Shown here one piece after another: positions 37,584-46,552 of a stretch of 64,000 nucleotides of DNA. Each line of letters starts with the position of its first letter. Position 1 is the first letter of the stretch. Under the pieces are notes generated by a model, which worked only from the letters and a program-made list of their open reading frames with translations, was not told where the DNA came from and ran no database searches. The translations under genes and the position numbers were made by a program. Location of the stretch: assembly GCF_013409045.1 (NCBI RefSeq), contig NZ_JACCBT010000001.1, positions 3,286,001 to 3,350,000 of the forward strand. Direction: 5' to 3'. Source of the stretch: Actinomadura citrea. GTDB taxonomy: Bacteria; Actinomycetota; Actinomycetes; Streptosporangiales; Streptosporangiaceae.

Positions 37584-39335
37584 GTGAGCGAGCTGAACGG
37601 ATCCGGCGGTTCCCGAGGAGTCCCCGACGCGGCGACTCCCTGGCCCGCCATGGGACGCGACCCGGGCGGCGCGCAGCAGGCGCTGCCGTCCGCCCAGCAG
37701 CCCATCCAGATGTCCAAGCCAGGGCAGCCCGCGCAGGCCGGCCAGCCCGCGCAGCCGGGCCGGCACGGGCAGACGGGGGAGATCGTGCGCCCCGACGTCG
37801 AGCAGGGCGAGGCCCAGCCCTGGGACATCGTCGAGCGGCTCCGCCAGATGGCCGACCTCATCGGTGACGCGCTCGCCGCCGGGGAGCGCAAGGTCAACGA
37901 GGCGCAGACCGAGACGGCGACGCAGATCGCGGCCGTGCAGGCGGAGAAGGAGTCGGCGCAGCGCGACGCGGCCGCCGCCTGGGGCGAGGTGCAGCGCGCC
38001 CGCGGCCAGGCCGAGCAGGCCGACCGCCGCGCCGTGGAGGCCGAGCGCCGCGTCACCGAGGCCCAGAACGAGACCGCGGCACAGATCGCGGCCGTGCAGG
38101 CGGAGAAGGAGTCGGCGCAGCGCGACGCGGCCGCCGCCTGGGGCGAGGTGCAGCGCGCCCGCGGCCAGGCCGAGCAGGCCGACCGCCGCGCCGTGGAGGC
38201 CGAGCGCCAGGTCGCCGACGCCGAGCGCCGCGCCGCCGAGGTGCAGAACGAGGCCGTCACCCAGATCGCGGCCCTCCAGACCGAGAAGGAGAACGCCCAG
38301 CGCGACGCGGCCGCCGCCTGGAACCAGGCCCAGCAGGGCCGCGTCCAGGCCGACCAGGCCCGCGGCCAGGCCGAGCAGGCGCGCGTCCAGGCCGACCAGG
38401 CGCGCGCACAGGTCGAGCAGGCCCGCGCGCAGATGGAGCAGTTGCAGGCCCAGGCCGAGCAGGCCGAGCGGCGCGTCGCCGAGGCCGAGGCGACCGTCCG
38501 GCAGGCGATCCAGCAGCGCGACGCCATGAGCGAGGCCCGCGACGACGCCCTGCGCGCCGTCGAGGACGCCGTCGGCGGCCGCCGCTCCGCCGAGACCGAG
38601 CGCGACCGCGTCGCCGAGCAGGCCGGGGAGCTGTCGCGCGCGCTGGAGACCGCGCACGCCGAGCTGTCGGCGCTGCGCGCCAAGGTCACCGACGCCGAGA
38701 TGAGCGCGCAGAACCTGCAGCACGCCGTCGTCGCGGCGGGCAAGGAGGCCGACGAGTCCCGGCGCCGCGCCGAGGTCGCCGAGCGCCGCGCGCAGGAGAA
38801 CGAGCGCCGCGCGCAGGAAGCCGAACGGCGGGTGCAGGACGCCGAGCGCCGCGCCCAGGAGGCGGCCGGGCGGGCCGACGCCGCCGAGAGCGAGCGGCAG
38901 CAGGCGCTCGACACGGCCGCCCACTCCCTGGAGGCCGCCAAGAAGGCCGAGCGGGAGCGCGACGGCAACGCCAAGGCGCGGGAGGCGGCCGAGCGGGCCC
39001 GGGAGGGGGCCGTCCAGGCGCAGGCGCGCGCCGAGTCCGAGCTGACCCTGGCCCGAGGCCGCGCCGACCAGGCCGGGCGCGAGCGCGACCAGACCGTCGC
39101 GGCGATGCGGCAGCTGGCCGCCGAGCGCGACGCCGTCGCCGAGAAGCTGGCCGAGCGCGACCAGTGGGTCGACCAGCTCGCGCAGGCCGTCACCGAGCAG
39201 CGCGCGCAGATCGCCGAGCTGTCCCAGGAGCGCGACGCGGCCCGCCAGGCCGCCGACCAGGCCCGCTCCCTGATCGACGAGCTGACCAGGCAACTCCGCA
39301 CCATCATGCCCACGGCCGCCACCCCCCGCCTGTAA
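37584..39335 (+). CDS. Long Ala/Glu/Gln/Arg-rich coiled-coil protein
   Basis: A 583-residue protein. After a ~70-residue Pro/Gln/Gly-rich N-terminus, a short helix IVERLRQMADLIGDALAAGE leads into about 480 residues of nearly uninterrupted coiled coil (AEQADRRAVEAERRV, ERRAQENERRAQEAERRVQDAERRAQ and similar). There is no membrane segment. A 53-residue module is exactly duplicated at the start of the coil. DivIVA-like, polar-scaffold or filament roles are possible, as for other actinomycete coiled-coil proteins such as Scy or FilP, but nothing in the sequence assigns one. GTG 37584 has GAGGAGA upstream. Confidence 0.75.
   Translation: MSELNGSGGSRGVPDAATPWPAMGRDPGGAQQALPSAQQPIQMSKPGQPAQAGQPAQPGRHGQTGEIVRPDVEQGEAQPWDIVERLRQMADLIGDALAAGERKVNEAQTETATQIAAVQAEKESAQRDAAAAWGEVQRARGQAEQADRRAVEAERRVTEAQNETAAQIAAVQAEKESAQRDAAAAWGEVQRARGQAEQADRRAVEAERQVADAERRAAEVQNEAVTQIAALQTEKENAQRDAAAAWNQAQQGRVQADQARGQAEQARVQADQARAQVEQARAQMEQLQAQAEQAERRVAEAEATVRQAIQQRDAMSEARDDALRAVEDAVGGRRSAETERDRVAEQAGELSRALETAHAELSALRAKVTDAEMSAQNLQHAVVAAGKEADESRRRAEVAERRAQENERRAQEAERRVQDAERRAQEAAGRADAAESERQQALDTAAHSLEAAKKAERERDGNAKAREAAERAREGAVQAQARAESELTLARGRADQAGRERDQTVAAMRQLAAERDAVAEKLAERDQWVDQLAQAVTEQRAQIAELSQERDAARQAADQARSLIDELTRQLRTIMPTAATPRL
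37923..38208 (+). repeat. Exact tandem duplication inside the coiled-coil gene
   Basis: Bases 37923-38049 recur identically at 38082-38208 (127 nt, period 159 bp or 53 codons). A third, diverged unit follows from about 38209. The absence of silent differences over 127 nt points to a recent duplication or gene conversion. Confidence 0.9.
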
Positions 39336-39808
39336 CCCGCGAGAGGCCCCACCCGCACCACCGCCCGCGAGCCACCAGCCATGACGGCCGCGCCGGCGGT
39401 TGCGCCGGACGCCAGCGGACCGGGGGATCGCGCCGCCGGGCACGGCTACGCGTCGACTGCCGTGGCCGGACGCGCCGACCGGTGGGGCCATCGCGCCGAC
39501 ACCGGCCCGCGCCGCGACCACGCGACGACCTGAGGGTCGCGATCGCGTCCGAAGGCAGGTTCAAGCGAAGCGAGAACCTGATCGCGCAGCGAGCCGCAAG
39601 GCGAGACGAAGCGATGCCAGCGATCGCCCGCGGTGCCCGACGATGGAGGGCCGCCAGGCCCGAAGGAGGAGGGCGCTGCAATAGACACAGCCCGCGTTTC
39701 TCGACGATGGAGGCCCCCCGGGGCCGGAGGAGGAGAGAAATGCAATAAGCTAGAACCCCGTGGACAGGGCGGTACCGTCCGCCTCGCAACGACCACGGGA
39801 GCGCTTTC
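39336..39808. other. 473-bp intergenic region upstream of pyrG
   Basis: The first ~200 bp show nothing I can name. At 39556-39580 CAGGTTC and GAACCTG flank an AAGCGAAGCGA loop, echoing the GAGCGAAGCGAG element at 982 and 37387. Two similar 46-nt units follow at 39638 and 39702. Long frames cross the region on both strands but are Arg/Pro-rich and lack domains. Confidence 0.5.
39638..39747 (+). repeat. Tandem 46-nt leader repeat with twin 13-residue ORFs before pyrG
   Basis: Units 39638-39683 and 39702-39747 (period 64) both begin CGACGATGGAGG, contain a short hairpin (GGGCC/GGCCC in the first, GGCCCC/GGGGCC in the second), then GGAGGAG, and end GCAATA. Each opens a 14-codon frame, MEGRQARRRRALQ (39643-39684) and MEAPRGRRRREMQ (39707-39748), both with four consecutive Arg. 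They look like paired leader peptides or a duplicated regulatory hairpin controlling CTP synthase. Confidence 0.55.
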
Positions 39809-41503
39809 TTGCCTTCGGCTACCACTGGTAGGTCACGTCCTACCAAGCATCTCTTCGTCACCGGCGGTGTCGCCTCAAGCCTCGGCAAGGGTCTGACGGC
39901 GTCCAGCCTCGGGCGGCTTCTCGCCCTCCGTGGCCTCCGGGTCACCATGCAGAAGCTCGACCCCTACCTCAACGTCGACCCCGGCACGATGAACCCGTTC
40001 CAGCACGGCGAGGTCTTCGTCACCGACGACGGCGCCGAGACCGACCTGGACATCGGGCACTACGAGCGGTTCCTCGACACCGAACTGCACGGGTCGGCGA
40101 ACGTCACCACCGGGCAGGTCTACTCCAACGTGATCGCCAGGGAGCGGCGCGGGGAGTACCTCGGCGACACCGTGCAGGTGATCCCGCACATCACCAACGA
40201 GATCAAGGACCGGATCCGCGGGATGGCCGACGACGGCGACGTCGACATCGTCATCACCGAGGTGGGCGGGACGGTCGGCGACATCGAGTCGCTGCCGTTC
40301 CTGGAGTCGGTCCGGCAGATCCGGCACGAGATCGGCCGGGAGAACTGCTTCTTCCTGCACGTGTCGCTGCTGCCCTACATCGGCCCGTCGGGCGAGCTGA
40401 AGACCAAGCCGACGCAGCACTCGGTCGCCGCGCTGCGCTCCATCGGCATCCAGCCCGACGCGATCGTGTGCCGGTCGGACCGGCCGATCACCGACGGGCT
40501 CAAGCACAAGATCAGCCTGATGTGCGACGTGGACCGCGAGGCCGTGGTGTCCGCGGTGGACGCCGCCAGCATCTACGACATCCCGAAGGTCCTGCACTCC
40601 GAGGGCCTGGACGCCTACGTGGTGCGCCGCCTGGACCTGCCGTTCCGCGACGTCGACTGGGGCGCCTGGGACGAGCTGCTGCGCCGCGTCCACAAGCCCG
40701 CCCGCGAGGTCACGATCGCGCTGGTCGGCAAGTACATCGACCTGCCCGACGCGTACCTGTCGGTCACCGAGGCGCTGCGGCACGGCGGGTTCGGCAACGA
40801 CGCCAAGGTGCACATCCGCTGGGTGAAGAGCGACGACTGCGAGACGCCCGAGGGCGCCAAGCGGGAGCTGGACGGCGTCGACGGCGTCCTCGTCCCCGGC
40901 GGGTTCGGCGTCCGCGGCATCGAGGGCAAGCTCGGCGCCATCCGGTACGTCCGCGAGAACCGCGTCCCGCTGCTCGGCATCTGCCTCGGGCTGCAGTGCA
41001 TGGTCATCGAGGCCGCGCGGACCCTCGGGGAGCTCGCCGACGCCGGCAGCTCCGAGTTCGACGCCACCACCGCCCACCCCGTCGTCGCCACCATGGCCGA
41101 CCAGCTCGACGTCGTCGCCGGGGAGCGCGACATGGGCGGCACGATGCGGCTCGGCCTCTACCCGGCCGACCTGGCCGACGGGTCGGTCGTCCGGGAGCTG
41201 TACGGGGAGGCGAAGGTGTCCGAGCGGCACCGGCACCGCTACGAGGTCAACAACTCCTACCGCGACCGGCTGGAGCAGGCCGGGCTGCGGTTCTCGGGCC
41301 TGTCGCCCGACGGCCGCCTGGTCGAGTACGTCGAGCTGCCCCGCGAGCAGCACCCGTTCTTCGTCGGGACCCAGGCGCACCCGGAGTTCCGGTCCCGCCC
41401 GACCCGCCCGCACCCGCTGTTCACCGGCCTCGTGTCCGCCGCCCTCGACTACGCCGAGGCGCGCGCGGGCGAGGGCGGCACGGGGACCGTGACCGCCTCA
41501 TGA
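39809..41503 (+). CDS. pyrG: CTP synthase
   Basis: Makes CTP from UTP with ATP and glutamine; two domains act in series. The 564-residue product has the amidoligase domain ([24 protein letters not shown]-loop [19 protein letters not shown]) and the C-terminal class I glutaminase (GGFGVRG, nucleophile Cys in [10 protein letters not shown], His in [10 protein letters not shown]). It starts with TTG 39809, supported by GGGAG 7 nt upstream and by the normal distance to KHLFVTGG. It overlaps the NUDIX gene by 4 nt. Confidence 0.97.
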   Translation: MPSATTGRSRPTKHLFVTGGVASSLGKGLTASSLGRLLALRGLRVTMQKLDPYLNVDPGTMNPFQHGEVFVTDDGAETDLDIGHYERFLDTELHGSANVTTGQVYSNVIARERRGEYLGDTVQVIPHITNEIKDRIRGMADDGDVDIVITEVGGTVGDIESLPFLESVRQIRHEIGRENCFFLHVSLLPYIGPSGELKTKPTQHSVAALRSIGIQPDAIVCRSDRPITDGLKHKISLMCDVDREAVVSAVDAASIYDIPKVLHSEGLDAYVVRRLDLPFRDVDWGAWDELLRRVHKPAREVTIALVGKYIDLPDAYLSVTEALRHGGFGNDAKVHIRWVKSDDCETPEGAKRELDGVDGVLVPGGFGVRGIEGKLGAIRYVRENRVPLLGICLGLQCMVIEAARTLGELADAGSSEFDATTAHPVVATMADQLDVVAGERDMGGTMRLGLYPADLADGSVVRELYGEAKVSERHRHRYEVNNSYRDRLEQAGLRFSGLSPDGRLVEYVELPREQHPFFVGTQAHPEFRSRPTRPHPLFTGLVSAALDYAEARAGEGGTGTVTAS

Positions 41504-42144
41504 GCGGCGAGGAGCCGGGCCCGGGCGACGTCCGCGACAGTCCCGACCGCTGGAAGGTCGTGGAGTCCTCCACGGTCTACCGGGGGCGCGTCTTCAACGT
41601 CCGCAGCGACCGGGTCGAGATGCCGCGCGGCGAGACCACCGAGGCCGTCGCCCGCGACGTGATCGAGCACACCGGCTCGGTCGGCGTGATCGCCGTCGAT
41701 GACCGCGACCGGGTGCTGCTGCTGCGGCAGTACCGGCACCCCGTGGCGCGGCAGCTGTGGGAGGCGCCCGCCGGGTTGCGGGACGTGGAGGGCGAGCCCC
41801 TGCACAAGCTCGCCGAGCGCGAGCTGCTGGAGGAGGCCGGGTACCGCGCCGAACGCTGGGACACCCTGCTCGACGTGTTCCCGTCGCCCGGCATGGCCGA
41901 CGAGCGCATCCGGATCTTCCTGGCGCGCGGTCTCACCGAGGTCCCGGCCGACCAGATCGACTTCGAGCGCGTCCACGAGGAGGCCGACATGCCGGTCGTG
42001 TGGGTGCCGCTGGAGGAGGCGGTCCGCAAAGTGTTCGCCGGTGAGCTGCACAACATGATCGCTTGCATGGGGATCCTCGCGGTGCGCGCCGCCCGAGACT
42101 CGGGCTTCGCGGACCTGCGCCCCGTCGACGCGCCGGAGGGCTGA
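41500..42144 (+). CDS. NUDIX hydrolase (ADP-ribose pyrophosphatase type)
   Basis: A 214-residue NUDIX enzyme. The box is [24 protein letters not shown] (about 93-116; Glu residues in RELLEEAG coordinate metal), preceded by [19 protein letters not shown], the ADP-ribose pyrophosphatase-like context. It probably cleaves ADP-ribose or a similar nucleoside diphosphate sugar. The ATG overlaps the pyrG stop, so the two are translationally coupled, an order conserved in actinomycetes. Confidence 0.9.
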   Translation: MSGEEPGPGDVRDSPDRWKVVESSTVYRGRVFNVRSDRVEMPRGETTEAVARDVIEHTGSVGVIAVDDRDRVLLLRQYRHPVARQLWEAPAGLRDVEGEPLHKLAERELLEEAGYRAERWDTLLDVFPSPGMADERIRIFLARGLTEVPADQIDFERVHEEADMPVVWVPLEEAVRKVFAGELHNMIACMGILAVRAARDSGFADLRPVDAPEG

Positions 42145-42156
42145 GCCGGATGAGGT

Positions 42157-42179
42157 CCCCCTCCGGTCGCCGGAGGGGG
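42157..42179 (+). promoter_or_regulatory. Perfect hairpin covering the xerD ribosome binding site
   Basis: CCCCCTCCGG (42157-42166) and CCGGAGGGGG (42170-42179) form a 10-bp stem with a TCG loop. The 3' arm contains GGAGG, the only Shine-Dalgarno for the ATG at 42181 (or 42184). It may act as a translational switch, or as a weak terminator after the NUDIX gene. Confidence 0.65.
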
Positions 42180-42180
42180 C

Positions 42181-43218
42181 ATGATGGGCGGGTCCCCGGA
42201 GCCCACGGCCGGAAGAGGTGCCGCCCTGTCCCCGAGCCCGTCCTCCCGGAGCACCGCGCGGCGCCCCGCACGCGACGGCGGCGCGGGGTCTGCGCTCGAC
42301 TCGGCCGTGCGCGCCTACCTGGGGCACCTGGCCGTCGAGCGGGGCCTGGCCGCCAACACGCTCAGCTCCTACCGCCGCGACCTGCGCCGCTACGCGCAGG
42401 TGCAGGCGGGGCGGGGGCGGGAGGAGGTCGGGGAGGTCTCCGAGGAGGACGTCCGCGCCTTCCTGGTGGGGCTGCGCGAGGGCGACGAGGACCATCCGCC
42501 GCTGTCGGCGGGCTCGGCGGCGCGGGCGCTCGTGGCGGTCCGGGGGCTGCACCGGTTCGCGCTGCGCGAGGGTCTCGCCGCCGGCGACCCCGCCCACGAC
42601 GTCAAGCCCCCCACACCGCCGCGCCGGCTGCCGAAGGCGATCTCGCTGGAGGACGTCGAACGGCTGCTGGCCGCGGCCGCCGGGCCGTCCGGCGATCCCG
42701 GCACCGCGCGCGGCCTGCGCGACCGCGCGCTGCTGGAGCTGCTCTACGGGTCGGGCGCGCGCATCTCCGAGGCCGTCGGCCTGGACGTCGACGACCTCGA
42801 CCTGCGGGACGGGTTCGCCCGTGTCGCCGGCAAGGGGGGCAAGGCCCGGGTCGTGCCCATGGGCGACTACGCCCGCGAGGCCGTGGAGGCCTACCTGGTG
42901 CGGGCCCGCCCCGAGCTGGCCGGCGCCGGGCGGGGCGGCCCGGCGCTGTTCCTGAACGCGCGCGGCGGCCGGCTGTCGCGGCAGGGCGCCTGGATGGTGC
43001 TGCGCGCCGCCGCCGACCGGGCGCAGCTGTCGGAGGTGTCCCCCCACACGCTGCGGCACTCGTTCGCCACCCACCTGCTGGACGGGGGAGCCGACGTCCG
43101 CGTCGTCCAGGAGCTGCTGGGGCACGCCTCGGTCACCACCACGCAGGTGTACACGCTCGTCACCGTCCAGCTGCTGCGCGAGGTCTACGCGACCTCGCAC
43201 CCGCGGGCGCGAAACTGA
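42181..43218 (+). CDS. xerD: Site-specific tyrosine recombinase XerD
   Basis: Resolves chromosome dimers at dif, with XerC or alone. The 345-residue protein has the N-terminal SAM-like DNA-binding domain ([26 protein letters not shown]) and the catalytic domain with Arg in [12 protein letters not shown], Lys in [34 protein letters not shown] (His and nucleophile Tyr). An N-terminal ~38-residue Ser/Pro/Arg extension is longer than usual. ATG 42184 is an equally good start. Upstream of parA-scpAB, a conserved actinobacterial order. Confidence 0.93.
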   Translation: MMGGSPEPTAGRGAALSPSPSSRSTARRPARDGGAGSALDSAVRAYLGHLAVERGLAANTLSSYRRDLRRYAQVQAGRGREEVGEVSEEDVRAFLVGLREGDEDHPPLSAGSAARALVAVRGLHRFALREGLAAGDPAHDVKPPTPPRRLPKAISLEDVERLLAAAAGPSGDPGTARGLRDRALLELLYGSGARISEAVGLDVDDLDLRDGFARVAGKGGKARVVPMGDYAREAVEAYLVRARPELAGAGRGGPALFLNARGGRLSRQGAWMVLRAAADRAQLSEVSPHTLRHSFATHLLDGGADVRVVQELLGHASVTTTQVYTLVTVQLLREVYATSHPRARN

Positions 43219-43306
43219 CCGCCCGCCGGAAGCGGCGGACACGCACGAAGGGACGAATCGGGTCATCCGCCACATTGACAAATCGCGACGTTCGTTGCGC
43301 GTCGGC

Positions 43307-43335
43307 TTGAGCGACGGGGTTGACGGGCCTAGAGT
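43307..43335 (+). promoter_or_regulatory. Vegetative-type promoter for parA
   Basis: TTGAGC (43307-43312), 17 nt, TAGAGT (43330-43335) gives a good -35/-10 pair 44 nt before GTG 43380. It starts a likely operon from parA to scpB and rluB, since xerD ends 160 bp upstream. Confidence 0.55.
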
Positions 43336-43379
43336 CCCCGTTCTGGATGGCATTTCCGGGCCGCCGGGGAGGGATCTGG

Positions 43380-44291
43380 GTGACCAGCACTAACGGTGCG
43401 GATGGAGTCCTTTCCTCCGCCACCATAGAGACCGATCCGAGCCGCGCCCTCGGGCCCACGCAGCGACCCGTCCCGGTGTTCCCGGAGCCGGAGCCGCTGG
43501 CCGAACACGGGCCCGCACGGATCGTGGCCGTCTGCAACCAGAAGGGCGGCGTCGGCAAGACCACCACGACGATCAACCTGGGCGCCGCGCTCGCCGAGTA
43601 CGGCCGCCGCATCCTGCTCGTCGACTTCGACCCGCAGGGCGCCCTGTCGGTGGGCCTCGGCAAGGGCGACCCGCGCCAGCTCGAAGTGACGATCCACAAC
43701 CTGCTGCTCGAACGCGACACCGAGTGGGAGGACATCGTCATCGAGACCGGCGTCGACGGGATGGACCTGCTGCCGAGCAACATCGACCTGTCCGGCGCCG
43801 AGGTCCAGCTCGTCCACGAGGTCGGCCGCGAGTACATCCTGCAGGGCGCGCTGAAGTCGGCCGTCGACCACTACGACTACATCCTCATCGACTGCCAGCC
43901 CTCGCTCGGCCTGCTCACCGTGAACGCACTGGCCGCCAGCGAGGGCGTGCTGATCCCGCTGGAGTGCGAGTACTTCGCGATGCGCGGGGTCGCGCTGCTG
44001 ATGGAGACGATCGAGAAGGTGCAGGGCCGGATCAACCCGGGCCTGGTCATCGACGGGGTCCTCGGCACCATGTACGACTCGCGGACGCTGCACACCCGCG
44101 AGGTCCTCGGGCGCATCGTCGAGGCGTTCGGCGAGAAGGTGTTCCACACCGTGATCAACCGCACGGTGCGGTTCCCCGACGCGACCGTCGCGGGGGAGCC
44201 GATCACCTTCTTCGATCCCAACTCGATGGGCGCGAACGCCTACCGCAGCCTGGCCCGGGAGGTCCTCATCAGATGGGCGGAGTTCGAGTGA
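43380..44291 (+). CDS. parA: ParA/Soj-family segregation ATPase
   Basis: A deviant-Walker ATPase of 303 residues. Walker A is CNQKGGVGKTTT with the signature Lys, switch I LLVDFDPQGALS, switch II YILIDCQPSLG. An N-terminal ~46-residue disordered segment precedes the domain. No parB or parS-like partner is adjacent; in actinobacteria this second ParA sits before scpAB, apart from the main parAB near the origin, so a role linked to condensin is plausible but inferred. GTG 43380 follows GGGAGGG; ATG 43347 is an alternative. Confidence 0.9.
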   Translation: MTSTNGADGVLSSATIETDPSRALGPTQRPVPVFPEPEPLAEHGPARIVAVCNQKGGVGKTTTTINLGAALAEYGRRILLVDFDPQGALSVGLGKGDPRQLEVTIHNLLLERDTEWEDIVIETGVDGMDLLPSNIDLSGAEVQLVHEVGREYILQGALKSAVDHYDYILIDCQPSLGLLTVNALAASEGVLIPLECEYFAMRGVALLMETIEKVQGRINPGLVIDGVLGTMYDSRTLHTREVLGRIVEAFGEKVFHTVINRTVRFPDATVAGEPITFFDPNSMGANAYRSLAREVLIRWAEFE

Positions 44292-44327
44292 GGCCGCGCG
44301 GCGGCCCCTGACCCGACGGAGCACACC

Positions 44328-44960
44328 ATGGGCCACCCCCCGCCCATCCCGTACGGCACGCCACCCGGCGCCCTGCCGCCGCCCCCGCCCGCCCGGGGGG
44401 CGGGCCCGCTGGTCATCGTGCTGGTCGCCGTGGCCGTTGCGGCGCTGGTCGCGGTCGGCGGCCTCGGGGCCTATCTGGTCCTGCGCGACGACGACTCCTC
44501 GGCCGCCGCCTCGTCCGGCCCGGTCGACCTGCGCGTACCGCTGACGTTCCGGCTCGTGGCGAGCGTGTCCGCCCCGCCGTGCACGGGCGGCTCCGTCACC
44601 GTCACCGGCGCCTCCGAGTGCTACACGCTCGGTTCGGACACCTTGGCGGTGCGGCGGCTGGAGGAGGTCAAGGCCGTCCCGCCCGACCCGGCGCGCGGCA
44701 GCCCCGGCTGGTCCGTCACGTTGACGCTGACCTCGGCGGACACGCCCGGTTTCGCCGCGCTGACCCGCAAGGCCGCCGACGCCTTCGCCGCCCGGACGCC
44801 CGGCGGGCGGATGGCGATGCTCGTCGGCGGGACCCTCGTGTCGGAGCCCGCGCAGGTGATGCGGGCCATCACCGGCGGCCAGGTAGAGATCAACGGGCCC
44901 GCCGACAGGTTCACCCGCGCCTACACCGAGAACCTCGTGCACCGGATGATCGGGAAGTAG
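44328..44960 (+). CDS. Single-TM protein with SecDF P1-like domain
   Basis: A 210-residue protein: a Pro-rich cytoplasmic start, one helix (LVIVLVAVAVAALVAVGGLGAYLVL, core LVAVAVAALVAVGG) and an external domain with one Cys pair. The segment LTLTSADTPGFAALTRKAADAF then LVGGTLVSEPAQVMRAITGGQVEING matches the P1 head of SecD in layout. It lacks SecD's transmembrane bundle, so it is not a translocase subunit by itself. It is placed between parA and scpA and is probably cotranscribed. Function unknown. Confidence 0.7.
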   Translation: MGHPPPIPYGTPPGALPPPPPARGAGPLVIVLVAVAVAALVAVGGLGAYLVLRDDDSSAAASSGPVDLRVPLTFRLVASVSAPPCTGGSVTVTGASECYTLGSDTLAVRRLEEVKAVPPDPARGSPGWSVTLTLTSADTPGFAALTRKAADAFAARTPGGRMAMLVGGTLVSEPAQVMRAITGGQVEINGPADRFTRAYTENLVHRMIGK

Positions 44961-45030
44961 CGGCGCGGCCGGGCACCCTGTCACCGCCGGTGATCGCGGC
45001 TGGTGCGAGCGCGTACCGGGGCATGGGACG

Positions 45031-45984
45031 ATGGGGCCGGTGAGCACAGCGCACGAGGAGCTCTCCGCTACCGTGAGCGACGTGGACGCGACGTCGCCCG
45101 AGCCGGGGCGGGAGACCGAGGAGGAGCAGGGGTTCCGCGTCCGCCTGGACAACTTCGAGGGCCCCTTCGACCTGCTGCTCGGGCTGATCTCCAAGCACAA
45201 GCTCGACATCACCGAGGTGTCGCTGCACAAGGTCACCGACGACTTCATCGCCCACATCCGCTCGCACGGCGCGGAGTGGGACCTCGACCAGGCCAGCCAC
45301 TTCCTGCTGGTCGCCGCGACCCTGCTGGACCTCAAGGCCGCCCGGCTGCTGCCGTCCGGCGAGGTCGACGACGAGGAGGACCTGGCGCTGCTGGAGGCCC
45401 GCGACCTGCTGTTCGCGCGGCTGCTGCAGTACCGGGCGTACAAGGAGGTCGCGCGGGTGATCGCCGCTCGCGTCGCCGACGCGAGCCGCAGGTTCCCGCG
45501 CGTGGTCCCGATGGAGCCGAAGTTCGCCAACCTGCTGCCGGAGGTGCTGCTCGGCCTCGGCCCGCAGGAGTTCGCCCGGCTCGCCGCCAAGGCGCTCACG
45601 CCGAAGGCGCCGCCGTCGGTCTCGGTCGAGCACATGTACCAGCCGAAGGCCAGCGTCAAGGAGCAGGCCGCGATCGTCGTGGAGCGGCTCCGCCGGCTCC
45701 GCCGGACCACCTTCCGCGTCCTGGCGGCCGACGCGGAGGGCACCTACGAGGTGGTCGCCCGGTTCCTGGCGCTGCTGGAGCTGTACCGGGAGCAGGCCGT
45801 CACGTTCGAGCAGCACGAGCCCCTCGGCGAGCTCCACATCACCTGGACCGGCGCCGACGACGGCGACGTGGAGGTCGGCGACGACTACGAGGGCGCCCCG
45901 AAGAAGGACCCGGCCGAGGGCGCCGCCGGGGACGCCGCCGGACCCGACGAGAAGAGCCGGAAGGACGAGGGAGACGATGAGTGA
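45031..45984 (+). CDS. scpA: Segregation and condensation protein A (kleisin)
   Basis: Bridges the SMC heads together with ScpB in the bacterial condensin. The 317-residue product has the N-terminal kleisin block FRVRLDNFEGPFDLLLGLISKHKLDITEVSL (FEGPFDLLL core), VAATLLDLKAARLLP, and a C-terminal winged helix (FRVLAADAEGTYEVVARFLALLELYREQAV). The acidic ends (residues 1-35 and ~275-317) are actinobacterial extensions. Start is uncertain: ATG 45031, GTG 45040 or GTG 45073. Overlaps scpB by 8 nt. Confidence 0.93.
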   Translation: MGPVSTAHEELSATVSDVDATSPEPGRETEEEQGFRVRLDNFEGPFDLLLGLISKHKLDITEVSLHKVTDDFIAHIRSHGAEWDLDQASHFLLVAATLLDLKAARLLPSGEVDDEEDLALLEARDLLFARLLQYRAYKEVARVIAARVADASRRFPRVVPMEPKFANLLPEVLLGLGPQEFARLAAKALTPKAPPSVSVEHMYQPKASVKEQAAIVVERLRRLRRTTFRVLAADAEGTYEVVARFLALLELYREQAVTFEQHEPLGELHITWTGADDGDVEVGDDYEGAPKKDPAEGAAGDAAGPDEKSRKDEGDDE

Positions 45985-46552
45985 GGAACCCGGCGCGGAC
46001 GCGCCGGAGCTCCCGGGGCTGCGCGCCTCGATCGAGGCGATCCTGCTCGTGGTGGACGAGCCGGTCACCGAGATGACGCTCGCGCAGCTGCTGGACAGGC
46101 CCCGCGGCGAGGTCGCCGGGACGCTGCGGGAGCTGGCCGCGGAATACACCGAGCAGGGCCGGGGGTTCGATCTCAGGGAGGTCGCCGGCGGCTGGCGGTT
46201 CTACACTCGGGACGTCTGCGCCCCGGTGGTGGAGCGGTTCGTCACCGACGGGCAGCAGGCGCGGCTGACCCAGGCCGCGCTGGAGACGCTCGCCGTCGTC
46301 GCCTACCGGCAGCCGGTGAGCCGGGCCCGTGTGTCGGCGATCCGCGGCGTCAACAGCGACGGCGTCATGCGGACGCTGACGCTGCGGGGCCTGGTCGAGG
46401 ACGCCGGGCAGGACCCGGAGTCGCAGGCCCACCTCTACCGGACCACCGGGTACTTCCTGGAGCGGCTGGGGCTGCGCGACCTCGACGAGCTGCCCGAGCT
46501 CGCCCCCTACCTTCCCGATGACCTTCCAGACGACATAGTTGAGGACGCGTGA
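45977..46552 (+). CDS. scpB: Segregation and condensation protein B
   Basis: ScpB forms a dimer of tandem winged helices that binds ScpA. In 191 residues: LRASIEAILLVVDEPVTEMTLAQLL, GWRFYTRDVCAPVVERFV, QAALETLAVVAYRQPVSRARVSAIRGVNSDGVMRTL and LYRTTGYFLERLGL, all family blocks. The overlap with scpA and with the next gene shows coupled translation, keeping subunits balanced. Confidence 0.95.
   Translation: MSEEPGADAPELPGLRASIEAILLVVDEPVTEMTLAQLLDRPRGEVAGTLRELAAEYTEQGRGFDLREVAGGWRFYTRDVCAPVVERFVTDGQQARLTQAALETLAVVAYRQPVSRARVSAIRGVNSDGVMRTLTLRGLVEDAGQDPESQAHLYRTTGYFLERLGLRDLDELPELAPYLPDDLPDDIVEDA

Noticed and set aside
37923..38208. Duplication considered as a CRISPR-like or tandem-repeat array
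   Set aside because: Only two exact units of long period inside a coding frame, with no short repeats or unique spacers.
39304..39948. A leftward Arg/Pro-rich frame across the pyrG leader
   Set aside because: It overlaps the pyrG 5' end and the repeat region, and reads as shadow translation.
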